A stretch of DNA of 27,933 nucleotides, taken from contig JAFYQY010000109.1 in the NCBI GenBank assembly GCA_017559685.1, positions 1-27,933 on the forward strand, written 5' to 3'. This DNA is from Alistipes sp. Its GTDB lineage: Bacteria > Bacteroidota > Bacteroidia > Bacteroidales > Rikenellaceae. Every line of letters starts with the position of its first letter. The stretch's first letter is position 1. The notes under the pieces were generated by a model. That model searched no databases, was not told the DNA's origin, and worked only from the letters and a program-made list of their open reading frames with translations. Shown here piece after piece: positions 15,700 through 24,175 of this stretch. The translations under genes and the position numbers were made by a program.

Positions 15700-17637
15700 C
15701 TACTCCTCCTTCTTTGCCTTCAATGTGTGAACGGTGAAGTAGATTGCCAAAGCGATATACATAGCCAAAGCGAGCCACTCGGCAGAGTTCGACGCTGCCC
15801 AATCTGCCATATAGAGATCTACGCCCGCAAACTTCAAGATTGCCGCTACTACGCCCATCAACGCACCACCTGCGATAAAGCCCGATGCGAGGAGAGTGCC
15901 ACGGTCGAAGCGAGCCTTGTTCAACGCCTCGTCCTTCGAGCGGTTCGAGATAAACCACGCAATAGCACCACCCACAACGAGAGGTACGTTCAACGACATA
16001 GGGATGAACATACCGAGTGCGAATGCCAATGCTGGTACGCCAATCCAATTCAATACGAGTGCCAATACAGCACCTGCGAAGTAGAGTATCCACGGAGTCT
16101 CGCCACCCTGCATCAACGGCTCAATAACGGCCGCCATAGCGTTAGCCTGCGGAGCGGTCAAGGCGTTCTCGCCAACGAAACCGTAGGTCTTATTCAAGAT
16201 AATCATCACACCCGCAACGGTAGCTGCCGACACAAAAGTACCGAGGAACTTCCACTTCTGCTGTGTGCTTGGTGTCGTTCCGAGCCAATAGCCAATCTTG
16301 AGATCGGTGATGAAACCGCCCGCCATCGAGAGCGCTGTACAAACTACACCTCCGATAATCAACGCTGCGGTCATACCTGCCTTGCCGTTGAGGCCAATCG
16401 AAACCAACACGAGCGACGACAAAATCAAGGTCATCAAGGTCATACCCGAAACAGGGTTTGAGCCTACGATAGCGATAGCGTTTGCTGCAACGGTAGTAAA
16501 GAGGAACGAGATAACGAACACAATCAAGAGTGCGATGATGGTGTGGAACCAGTTACCCAAGATACCGAACTGGAAGAAGGCTACTGTAGCCACCAAAGTT
16601 GCGATAATGATCGAGAGGATAACCTTCATCGAGATATCACGCTGTGTACGAACTACGGTTGTGTCGCCCTTCTTGCCACCCAACTCCTTAACTGCTAGTC
16701 CTACAGCCTGCTTGATGATGCCCGACTGCTTGATAATGCCAATCAAACCAGCCATAGCGATACCGCCGATGCCGATAGGACGACCGTACATCTGGAACAA
16801 CTGCATTGCGCTCATTGTCGAAGCCTCGGCCGAAGCGTAGCCTACGAGCGGTACGATAACAAACCATACGAGGCACGAGCCTGCGGTGATGATTACGGCA
16901 TACTTCAAGCCAATGATATAGCCCAAACCGAGCAATGTTGCGCCTGTATTGAGCGAGAGCTCAACCTTGAACTTATCGGCGATAGCTGTGCCCCAACCTG
17001 TCATCTTGGTCGAGATGTTCTCTGCCCACGCACCGAACGACGATACGGCAAAGTCGTACAGACCGCCAATCAAACCTGCGATAGCCAAAGTGATGGTCTG
17101 CTTGCCACCCTTCTCGCCCGAAACGAGTACCTCGGTGGTTGCTGTAGCCTCAGGGAATGGGTACTTGCCGTGCATATCCTTAACGAAATATTTGCGGAAT
17201 GGGATAAGCAGCACGATACCCAAGATACCACCCAACAACGACGAGAGGAACACCTGGTAGAAGTGCGCCTCCAAGCCGAGGATGTAGAGTGCAGGGAGTG
17301 TAAAGATTGCTCCTGCTACGATAACACCCGACGATGCACCAATCGACTGAATGATAACATTCTCGCCGAGCATACTCTTCTTCTTGCCACGAATCGAGCC
17401 GATACCTGCCGCCAAGATTGCGATAGGAATAGCCGCCTCGAATACCTGTCCCACCTTCAAACCGAGGAAGGCCGCCGCAGCCGAGAAGATAATAGCCATA
17501 ATAATACCCATAGTCACCGAGTATGGCGTAGCCTCGGCAGGTGTGCTCTGTGCTGGCATTACCGGCTGGTACTCCTCGCCAGCCTTCAACTCACGATAGG
17601 CGTTCTCGGGCAAAGAGATGTTTTTCTTGTCTTCCAT
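15700..17637 (-). CDS. OPT-family oligopeptide transporter
   Basis: A 645-residue integral membrane protein with roughly 14-16 hydrophobic segments. It opens with YSVTMGIIMAIIFSAAAAFL and LKVGQVFEAAIPIAILA, the typical start of OPT/YSL transporters, and later carries PFPEATATTEVLVSGEKGG and the substrate-region NPVSGMTLMT. OPT proteins take up small peptides or metal chelates with protons; in bacteria peptides are usual. It lies 4 bp after murF and 1 bp before a lipoprotein gene, with pepT two genes further on, so peptide uptake is the most natural reading. Its final codons (…AAG AAG GAG GAG) double as the Shine-Dalgarno of the next gene. Confidence 0.94.
   Translation of the reverse strand: MEDKKNISLPENAYRELKAGEEYQPVMPAQSTPAEATPYSVTMGIIMAIIFSAAAAFLGLKVGQVFEAAIPIAILAAGIGSIRGKKKSMLGENVIIQSIGASSGVIVAGAIFTLPALYILGLEAHFYQVFLSSLLGGILGIVLLIPFRKYFVKDMHGKYPFPEATATTEVLVSGEKGGKQTITLAIAGLIGGLYDFAVSSFGAWAENISTKMTGWGTAIADKFKVELSLNTGATLLGLGYIIGLKYAVIITAGSCLVWFVIVPLVGYASAEASTMSAMQLFQMYGRPIGIGGIAMAGLIGIIKQSGIIKQAVGLAVKELGGKKGDTTVVRTQRDISMKVILSIIIATLVATVAFFQFGILGNWFHTIIALLIVFVISFLFTTVAANAIAIVGSNPVSGMTLMTLILSSLVLVSIGLNGKAGMTAALIIGGVVCTALSMAGGFITDLKIGYWLGTTPSTQQKWKFLGTFVSAATVAGVMIILNKTYGFVGENALTAPQANAMAAVIEPLMQGGETPWILYFAGAVLALVLNWIGVPALAFALGMFIPMSLNVPLVVGGAIAWFISNRSKDEALNKARFDRGTLLASGFIAGGALMGVVAAILKFAGVDLYMADWAASNSAEWLALAMYIALAIYFTVHTLKAKKEE
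15703..15711 (-). promoter_or_regulatory. Strong Shine-Dalgarno of the lipoprotein gene, inside the OPT gene
   Basis: The minus strand reads AAGGAGGAG within the last codons of the OPT gene. The GGAGG core ends 6 nt before the ATG at 15698, so translation of the two genes is probably coupled. Confidence 0.65.
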
Positions 17638-17641
17638 ATAA

Positions 17642-18898
17642 CTATAATTTTTCGATTAATTTTTCGAGTGCAATTCCTCGTGAGCCTTTCAGCAATATGA
17701 GTGCGTTGTTGAGGGGTTTCTCGTTGAGGGCGATTAAGGCTTCGGCTGTAGTAGGGTAGAGTGCGTAGTTGCTCTCCAACTCCTTGCCCACGATTGCGTG
17801 TGCCTTTGCAAACTCGCCACCCACGAGGATAATCTCGCCGGCCACCTTGTCGGCCTTGCGAAGGATGTTGCAATGTGCCTCCTCGCTCCACTCGCCAAGT
17901 TCGAGCATATCGCCCAAGATAAGCACCTTCTGCTCCGCCACCATAGTCGAGATATTGTCCAGCGCCACCTCCATACTCGAAGGGTTGGCATTGTAGCAAT
18001 CTACAACAAGGCTGTTGCGCTCGGTCTTTACCGCCTGAGAACGGTTGTTGTCGGGCTTGAACGAAAGGATAGCCTCGGCAATATGTCTGTCGTCGATGCC
18101 GAAGTAGCGACCTATTGCCACCGCTGCGGCAATATTGTAGCGGTTATAGTCGCCCGTAAGGTTGCTCTCGAAGCCCTCGGCAACGCTGCGAGAGTAGTGC
18201 TCTACCGCCAGGTCCTCACGCTCAGCAGCCATTTCGCACAATGTCGCATCCTCCTGCGGAACAAACGCACGACCTCCATTCTCGTCGAGGTAGTCGAACA
18301 ACTCGCCCTTGCCCTTGCGGATACCCTCCACGCCACCAAAGCCCTCGAGGTGCGAGAGTCCGATATTTGTCAAAATGCCGTAGTTTGGCTCGGCAATCGA
18401 GCAGAGCAGTGCAATCTCGCCCTGTGCGCTTGCGCCCATCTCCACCACGCCAAACTCCGTCTCGGCATTCATCGAAAGGAGTGTCAAAGGCACGCCGATA
18501 TGGTTGTTGAGGTTGCCCTTAGTGGTCGAAACCTCGAACTTCTCGGCCAATACTCGAGATACGAGCTCCTTGGTTGTGGTCTTGCCGTTGCTACCTGCGA
18601 TAGCGATAATCGGCATCGCCAACTCACGACGATGCTCACGTGCCAACGCCTGCAACGCCTCCAAAGTATCCTCCACCAAAAAGAGTTTATCTCTCTTGTC
18701 GGGGTTGTTCTCTAAAATATCCTTGCGGTCGATAACGGCAGCGTATGCGCCCTGCTCGAGCGCCTGTATTGCGTAGTCGTTACCGTCGAACGATGCTCCG
18801 TGAAGTGCAAAAAAGAGCGCACCGACCTCGATTTTTCGAGAGTCGGTCGTTACGCCTGTTGAATTTGTAAATGTCGTGTATAGTTTCTCTATATCCAT
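17642..18898 (-). CDS. murF: UDP-N-acetylmuramoyl-tripeptide--D-alanyl-D-alanine ligase
   Basis: A 418-residue cytoplasmic ligase that adds D-Ala-D-Ala to the UDP-MurNAc-tripeptide, the last soluble step in peptidoglycan precursor synthesis. The ATP loop is AGSNGKTTTKE (101-111). VVEMGASAQGEIALLCSIAE and LTNIGLSHLEGFG are typical of the central Mur-ligase domain, and DCYNANPSSMEVAL with ILGDMLELGE marks the C-terminal domain of MurF specifically. It lies 11 bp after manC and 4 bp before the OPT gene. The rest of the mur cluster is not here, so it sits apart from the usual division and cell-wall locus. Confidence 0.96.
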   Translation of the reverse strand: MDIEKLYTTFTNSTGVTTDSRKIEVGALFFALHGASFDGNDYAIQALEQGAYAAVIDRKDILENNPDKRDKLFLVEDTLEALQALAREHRRELAMPIIAIAGSNGKTTTKELVSRVLAEKFEVSTTKGNLNNHIGVPLTLLSMNAETEFGVVEMGASAQGEIALLCSIAEPNYGILTNIGLSHLEGFGGVEGIRKGKGELFDYLDENGGRAFVPQEDATLCEMAAEREDLAVEHYSRSVAEGFESNLTGDYNRYNIAAAVAIGRYFGIDDRHIAEAILSFKPDNNRSQAVKTERNSLVVDCYNANPSSMEVALDNISTMVAEQKVLILGDMLELGEWSEEAHCNILRKADKVAGEIILVGGEFAKAHAIVGKELESNYALYPTTAEALIALNEKPLNNALILLKGSRGIALEKLIEKL

Positions 18899-18909
18899 AC
18901 GCCTCTCGT

Positions 18910-19989
18910 CTAAATATGCTTATCGCCCGTGTTGTACTTAACCTCGTCGATATACTTTTTGATGTTCTGCTCGTCGGAACGAGGACAGATAAGCAATACA
19001 TCCTCGGTATCTACTACGATGTAGTCACGCAAGCCGTTGATGATAGCAACCTTGCCCTTTGGCAACGAAACGATTGATGAACGGGTATCGTAGGTGTAGC
19101 ATCTATCCTCAGGCTTTACGTTAGCGTACTTATCTTTGCGTGAGAGCTGATACAACGAGCCCCAGGTGCCGACGTCGCTCCAGCCGAAATCGCCACAGCG
19201 AACATATACATTCTCAGCCTTCTCCATAACGCCATAGTCGATCGAAATAGCACGACACTCCGAGAATACCTGCGCAATAGCATCGGTCTCCGAGGCGGTG
19301 CCAAGAAGTGGCGACACACCCTCGAAGAGTGCGTGGTGCTCGGGCAAATGCTCCGCTACAGCGTCGATAATATCGTTTACCTTCCATACGAAGATACCCG
19401 AATTCCAGAAGAACTCGCCCGACTGTACAAATATCTGCGCCAACTCCAAGTTTGGCTTCTCGGTGAAGCACTTCACACGTGAAATCTTCGAGTTGTCGCT
19501 CTTTTGGATATATCCGTAACCTGTCTCAGGGCGATTAGGTGTGATACCGATAGTCATCAGAGCCTTATTCTCGTTTGCGAAGTCGATAGTATCCTCGACG
19601 ATAGAGTGGAACTCCGCCTCGTTGAGAATGAGGTGGTCGGCAGGAGTGACAATCATCATTGCCTCGGGGTCGATGTTGCGCAGGTGATATGCCGCATAGC
19701 AGATGCAAGGTGCGGTGTTGCGACCAATAGGCTCGCACAAAATCTGCTCCTCCTTCAACTCGGGGATGTGCTCCAAAACCAACTCCTTGTAACGTGTGTT
19801 GGTTACCACCAAGAAGTTCTCGGTAGGCACAAGGTGGACAAATCGCTCGTAGGTCATACGAAGGAACGACTTACCAGTATCGCAGATGTCGAGGAACTGT
19901 TTAGGCTTGCTCTGACGACTCTCAGGCCAAAAACGAGTACCTACACCACCCGCCATAATCACACAATACAAAGCTCTCTTGTTGTTCAT
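18910..19989 (-). CDS. manC: Mannose-1-phosphate guanylyltransferase
   Basis: A 359-residue nucleotidyltransferase that makes GDP-mannose from mannose 1-phosphate and GTP, feeding mannose, fucose and glycan synthesis. The N-terminal IMAGGVGTRFWPESRQSKPK holds the GTP-binding signature, and FTEKPNLELA and the later GDFGWSDVGTW are typical of the family. There is no C-terminal isomerase domain, so it is the single-function form. I chose the ATG at 19989. The frame runs on to a TTG at 20028, but that codon lies upstream of a TAnnTTTG box (20018-20025). It is the first gene of the manC-murF-OPT-lipoprotein-pepT-nadE run. Confidence 0.94.
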   Translation of the reverse strand: MNNKRALYCVIMAGGVGTRFWPESRQSKPKQFLDICDTGKSFLRMTYERFVHLVPTENFLVVTNTRYKELVLEHIPELKEEQILCEPIGRNTAPCICYAAYHLRNIDPEAMMIVTPADHLILNEAEFHSIVEDTIDFANENKALMTIGITPNRPETGYGYIQKSDNSKISRVKCFTEKPNLELAQIFVQSGEFFWNSGIFVWKVNDIIDAVAEHLPEHHALFEGVSPLLGTASETDAIAQVFSECRAISIDYGVMEKAENVYVRCGDFGWSDVGTWGSLYQLSRKDKYANVKPEDRCYTYDTRSSIVSLPKGKVAIINGLRDYIVVDTEDVLLICPRSDEQNIKKYIDEVKYNTGDKHI

Positions 19990-20017
19990 AGTCGTAGTTG
20001 TTTTTCTATACTTTTGA

Positions 20018-20025
20018 CAAATATA
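20018..20025 (-). promoter_or_regulatory. Probable manC operon promoter, -7 box TATATTTG
   Basis: The minus strand reads TATATTTG, matching TAnnTTTG, about 29 bp before the manC ATG. A TTG at 20046-20048, with 20-nt spacing, could serve as -33; it lies in the loop region of the upstream terminator hairpin. Confidence 0.6.
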
Positions 20026-20026
20026 C

Positions 20027-20067
20027 AAAAAATGGGGGAAATTCCCAACAAATTTCCCCCATTTTTT
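20027..20067 (-). terminator. Terminator after the MG2/plug protein gene
   Basis: A perfect 17-bp stem (AAAAAATGGGGGAAATT with AATTTCCCCCATTTTTT) encloses a 7-nt loop and ends in a T run on the minus strand, 15 bp after the stop at 20083. The same DNA carries the -33 region of the manC promoter. Confidence 0.88.
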
Positions 20068-20082
20068 TGCTAAAGCAAAATA

Positions 20083-22812
20083 CTACTTCGATTGTAGGAT
20101 TATTTCGTTGTGCAGAAGTTCGCCTTCGGCGGTGATACCCTCAATCACTACTCGGTAGTTCGATGGGCGGTCGGCAGTCCAGAACGAAATCGATGCGTCA
20201 CCCAACGAGTTGCTCTGCAGGGATGGTACCCACGCAATAGTGGTACGGTTATCCTTCTTGCTCTTGTCGTTCTTGACCGAATAGTCAGGAGCGTAGAACT
20301 CGGCAGGTGCAGCATAACCTGGAACTACAACCTCGGCCATAGAGTTTATGAGGAACTTCTCACGTGCGTTGATATCCTTTACGTGGAGGATGATAGCACC
20401 CGTCTCGGAACCCATACCTGCTGCCATCGACTCGAACTTGTCGAGGTACGATACGCTGAGAACCTCGCTCATCGGGTAGGCGTCGATTGCTCCCATATCC
20501 ATCTGTGTTCCATTGACATAGACTGCAGGCATAAGGTCTGTCTTGTCGTCCATATCAAGCTCGACAGTGGTGATGCCACCGCTCTCTTCGCTATCGTCGT
20601 GCGATACCGATACTGGAGATCTATCCAATTTTGGCGAAGCCACATAGACGTTGTTGCCCTCGATTACGAGCTGGCGGAAGCGCTGCAATGCGTCGAAAAT
20701 CGAGACGAAACGGGTCATATCGCCACTTACGGTGTTGAAGTCGTTGAGCGACGATGAGTAGTCGTAGGTTACGATGCGCTTTGCCACAACCTCTACAGCG
20801 TCGATGTCGATTACAGGCATACCGCCCTCCTCGAAATAGGTCTGCTTCGAACGCACCATATAAGCCTCGGTTAGCGAGGTCTCTTTAGGCTTGTGGTAGG
20901 CATCACGAGGGATAATCGGAGTAACAGGGTAGATCTGCGGATCGACCTTGATGCGTACTCGCTCGCTGGTGCCGTTCTTGTTGAGCGCCTGCAAGATATA
21001 GACGGTTGTATCGGGCGAATCAACTCCCGTAATGAAGAATCGATTTGTGATATTCAAGTCGTGTACACCGAGGTACTCCTTGCGGTTGCGGAAGATCATC
21101 ACGCTCGTGTTGCGAGTCTTGCCGATGGTCGATTTTACGCCACCCGAGATACTCTGTTCCTTCTCGATAGGCTGGGTAATCTTCGGTTTCTCGCCTGCGA
21201 GGATAGAATTAATCTTATATCTGCGCCAGCCGTGTGTGAGCATTACGAGGTCGAGATGCTCGTTGTGCTTGGCATCGTTCGCCTCGAAGTAGTATTTCGG
21301 ATTCTCGATATGTCCCTTCAGCTCCGAGTTGAGCAACATATAGGTGAAGATATTGTCAGCCTCTTTGTCCTCCTTTAGCAGGTCGGCATCGGTTACCGAT
21401 ACGACAAAGTTACCCTTTACGGCCTTTCCTACGCTGCTCTTAACGGCAAAGTCGAGGTTTACCAATTCACGAGGAGCGAACTTCTTTACGCTCGGGGTGA
21501 TTGTGCTTGTAGCCGCAGCTCCACGCACAAAGAAGAGGCGTTGTGCCACGACCTTGCGAGTGGTCTTGTCCACAATCGACACCTGACCCACACCACTACG
21601 TAACTTCTCGAGTGGAATACGCAGAGCGTGCGAGAGATCCTCTACAACATAGTTTACGATACCACGTGACTGCACAATGGCAACGAGATTCTGGCGAGTG
21701 ACGTCAGGGGTTGTGAATATCTGCAACAAGAGACGATCGGTGGTGTCGGGAGTCATCTTTATAACACAGCCCGACGGCGCTGCTACAGGGAGCGTGAACG
21801 AACGGGTTACACCCTCTTTGGTCGAGAGTGTTGCGATGTAGCTCTCGCCAGCCTGAGCTGTGAAGGCGAATTTACCCATACCGTTGTGCTCCGACTTTAT
21901 CTGTGCCACCTCTACGCCCAACTTGGTTTGAATCTTACCCTCGACCTCTACGGCACGACCGTCGACACCTACCGCCTTGAACGCCACAACCTGCTCGATA
22001 CCTGCAATGAGGTTACCACCCTCAGGCAGGAATTTCGCCGAGAAGTCGTCCTCGAACGACGGCAACTGCACCTTTCTATCCAACTTGCGACCGTTGGCGT
22101 TGATATTCATACGGATAAAGTCGGCCATATTCGGACTCGGACGGAACGAGAAGCGGAAGAAACCGTTGTTGTCGGTCTTGGTCATATGGCGAGTGGTGCG
22201 ACCATTTATCGAGAGCGAATACTCAACGGTATTGTTCGGAATTGGGTTGAAGAGATTGTTTGTTACCTCTACCGAAGCCACAACCTTGCCCGAGTTGTCA
22301 AAATCGTACTTGATGTTGGTGTGTACCGCATCGTCGATGTAGTTTCCAATCTCCAATTGGCGGGTAAAGAGTAACTCCTTGTCGGTGTTGGTCTGCCACT
22401 TCGAGTAGGCACGCAAGGTGTACTTTCCCGATGTGGTCTTGGTCGAGAGCGGTATGGCGTTGAAGAAGCGACCTTCCGAGCCCATAACTCTCAAACGATG
22501 TGTTACATTTCCCGTCGCATCGATCAACTCCACATAGATAAACTTCGAGTCGGTTGTACGATTGAAGTAGATCGAGTTCACGAGGAAGGCGCTAAAGTAG
22601 ATGGTGTCGCCTGCGCTGTAGAACGGTTTGTCGGTTACGAGGTAGAGCTTCTCCTGCATACCTCCCGTTGTGTAGTAGTTGATGAAACTATTTGTCACAA
22701 AATTCGAAAAGTTCATCGGCTCAGCATTCGCTTTGTCGAGCGACTGTGCCGAGAGAGATAGTGGCGCAAGCACAACTGCAAGCAACCAAATAGCCCTAAA
22801 AAATCTCTTCAT
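20083..22812 (-). CDS. MG2-domain/TonB-plug-like envelope protein
   Basis: A 909-residue exported protein with a type I signal peptide ending near SLSAQS (about residue 22); no lipid Cys. Residues 54-160 form an alpha-2-macroglobulin MG2-like domain (EKLYLVTDKPFYSAGDTIYF). More beta-sandwich repeats follow (NNLFNPIPNNTVEYSLSING and onwards). Near the C-terminus LMPAVYVNGTQMDMGAIDA with VLSVSYLDKFESMAAGMGSE resembles the plug domain of TonB-dependent receptors. There is no room for a beta-barrel after it. This layout recurs in Bacteroidetes proteins often labelled carboxypeptidase-regulatory or plug-domain proteins, whose role is unclear. It is last in the lptB-to-recX run, 19 bp after recX, and is followed by a strong terminator. 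Confidence 0.82.
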   Translation of the reverse strand: MKRFFRAIWLLAVVLAPLSLSAQSLDKANAEPMNFSNFVTNSFINYYTTGGMQEKLYLVTDKPFYSAGDTIYFSAFLVNSIYFNRTTDSKFIYVELIDATGNVTHRLRVMGSEGRFFNAIPLSTKTTSGKYTLRAYSKWQTNTDKELLFTRQLEIGNYIDDAVHTNIKYDFDNSGKVVASVEVTNNLFNPIPNNTVEYSLSINGRTTRHMTKTDNNGFFRFSFRPSPNMADFIRMNINANGRKLDRKVQLPSFEDDFSAKFLPEGGNLIAGIEQVVAFKAVGVDGRAVEVEGKIQTKLGVEVAQIKSEHNGMGKFAFTAQAGESYIATLSTKEGVTRSFTLPVAAPSGCVIKMTPDTTDRLLLQIFTTPDVTRQNLVAIVQSRGIVNYVVEDLSHALRIPLEKLRSGVGQVSIVDKTTRKVVAQRLFFVRGAAATSTITPSVKKFAPRELVNLDFAVKSSVGKAVKGNFVVSVTDADLLKEDKEADNIFTYMLLNSELKGHIENPKYYFEANDAKHNEHLDLVMLTHGWRRYKINSILAGEKPKITQPIEKEQSISGGVKSTIGKTRNTSVMIFRNRKEYLGVHDLNITNRFFITGVDSPDTTVYILQALNKNGTSERVRIKVDPQIYPVTPIIPRDAYHKPKETSLTEAYMVRSKQTYFEEGGMPVIDIDAVEVVAKRIVTYDYSSSLNDFNTVSGDMTRFVSIFDALQRFRQLVIEGNNVYVASPKLDRSPVSVSHDDSEESGGITTVELDMDDKTDLMPAVYVNGTQMDMGAIDAYPMSEVLSVSYLDKFESMAAGMGSETGAIILHVKDINAREKFLINSMAEVVVPGYAAPAEFYAPDYSVKNDKSKKDNRTTIAWVPSLQSNSLGDASISFWTADRPSNYRVVIEGITAEGELLHNEIILQSK

Positions 22813-22831
22813 ATTGCGTCTGTTTTTTATT

Positions 22832-23326
22832 TTAATCTTTCAAAATCTTTGAGGCGCACTCCACTGCCTCCTCGATATCGTAGCCCCTCGATGCAGCAAA
22901 GCGGATAAGCTTCGTCTTAGCCTCGTAGGTCGAGGAGTATTTCAGCGTGCGCAATTTGCGTTGCATAATATCCTCTAATCGCTCCTTCATATCGGTCGTA
23001 TCAATCATCTGCGAAATGACCTCCTCGATAATCTCTCGTGCGACTCCCTTTGTTCGCAACGACATCTTTATCTTGTAGGCACCCCAACCGCTCAGGTTGA
23101 GTTTGTCTCGTACGAAGGCCTCCGCAAAGCGTCTGTCGTCGATAAATCGCTCGGCCATAAGACGTGCGAGCACCTTGCGAGCCTCGTCGTCGGCCACACC
23201 CCAGCGCTTCATCAATCGCAGGGCGTCGCCCGAGGAGCGCTCCGAGCGTGCACACATTCGCATCAGCGACTGCAAGGCCTGTTGCGGTGTCTTTGTCCGC
23301 TTCGTGCGCTCTATCTTCTGCTCCAT
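22832..23326 (-). CDS. recX: RecX family regulatory protein
   Basis: A 164-residue helical protein with three-helix repeats. The segments ALRLMKRWGVADDEARKVLA, RFIDDRRFAEAFVRDKLNLS and WGAYKIKMSLRTKGV carry the usual RecX pattern (F-IDD-RFA and G---I---L--KG). RecX binds the RecA filament and limits its activity. Here it is not beside recA; its ATG lies inside the end of prmC, a 16-bp overlap, so the two are translationally linked. The length is in the normal range. Confidence 0.9.
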   Translation of the reverse strand: MEQKIERTKRTKTPQQALQSLMRMCARSERSSGDALRLMKRWGVADDEARKVLARLMAERFIDDRRFAEAFVRDKLNLSGWGAYKIKMSLRTKGVAREIIEEVISQMIDTTDMKERLEDIMQRKLRTLKYSSTYEAKTKLIRFAASRGYDIEEAVECASKILKD

Positions 23327-24141
23327 ACCATTCGAGGTTTAAGGTTCGAGTCCTCAATCAACTCGCTCTGTGCAAAGCCCTTTGCACGTAGCATCTCGCA
23401 GAGCTCCTCGCCAGCCTTTTCGTATATCTCAAACCACAACGAACCATCCTCACGCAACATCTTTTGCGCATTGTCCGCTGTCGCTATATAGAACTTCAAA
23501 ATATCGTTGTCGGGCACAAAAAGTGCGGTGTGAGGCTCGAAATCGACCACGTTTTTGCGCATATCCACGATGTCGCTCTGTGGGATGTATGGCGGATTCG
23601 AAACTATGATGTCGAACTCGCCAAGTCGGCTCAAATCGCCCAATGCGTCAGCTTCGACAAACTCCACATCGGCACCGAGTTGCTCGGCATTCTTTCGGGC
23701 TATTGCCAACGCCTCCTGCGATATATCTATCGCCACAACCTTCGCCTCTTTGACGAGCTTTGCAAGCGAAATCGCTATCGCTCCGCTACCCGTTCCGATG
23801 TCGAGAATGCGGGCTCCACGCTTGGCAGTCTCAGCAATGCGATAGACCAGCTCCTCGGTCTCGGGGCGGGGAATCAACACCCCCTCGGCCACCCGAAATA
23901 CGAAGTCGCAGAACTCCGCCCTGCCTAATACATACTGCACGGGGCGACCGCTACGCAACTCCTCGATTATGCGCTCCAAATCCGCCACCTCGCACTCCTC
24001 GTCGTAGTGTGCCACGAGTTGCGAAAGGTTGTAGGATAATTTATCGCAAACAACCATACGACCAATCATCTCGGCCTCTCGCTCGCCATAGAGCGATACG
24101 ACAGCATCACGAACGATGTGTATGGTTTGGCGCAAAGTCAT
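23311..24141 (-). CDS. prmC: Release factor glutamine methyltransferase
   Basis: A 276-residue SAM-dependent enzyme that methylates the Gln of the GGQ motif in peptide release factors. The SAM loop is LDIGTGSGAIA (113-123), the catalytic NPPY is at residues 182-185 (IIVSNPPYIPQSD), and the N-terminal part has the helical release-factor-binding domain with GRPVQYVLGRAEFCD and VLIPRPETEELV. All fit PrmC/HemK. It follows aroC by 34 bp and overlaps recX by 16 bp. Confidence 0.95.
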   Translation of the reverse strand: MTLRQTIHIVRDAVVSLYGEREAEMIGRMVVCDKLSYNLSQLVAHYDEECEVADLERIIEELRSGRPVQYVLGRAEFCDFVFRVAEGVLIPRPETEELVYRIAETAKRGARILDIGTGSGAIAISLAKLVKEAKVVAIDISQEALAIARKNAEQLGADVEFVEADALGDLSRLGEFDIIVSNPPYIPQSDIVDMRKNVVDFEPHTALFVPDNDILKFYIATADNAQKMLREDGSLWFEIYEKAGEELCEMLRAKGFAQSELIEDSNLKPRMVWSRR

Positions 24142-24175
24142 ATAATAAGAGGTGTCTCGAGCGAAAAGGTTAAAT

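Noticed and set aside
15541..16461. Plus-strand open frame spanning the lipoprotein and OPT genes
   Set aside because: It crosses the junction of two well-supported minus-strand genes and its translation is low in recognisable structure, with many charged and Cys residues in no pattern.
17798..18715. Plus-strand open frame opposite murF
   Set aside because: It is antisense to a complete MurF with all motifs; no signal, domain or start context supports it.
19990..20028. TTG start giving ManC thirteen extra residues
   Set aside because: The codon lies upstream of the -7 box, and the extension does not resemble the family; the ATG at 19989 leads straight into the GTP-binding strand.
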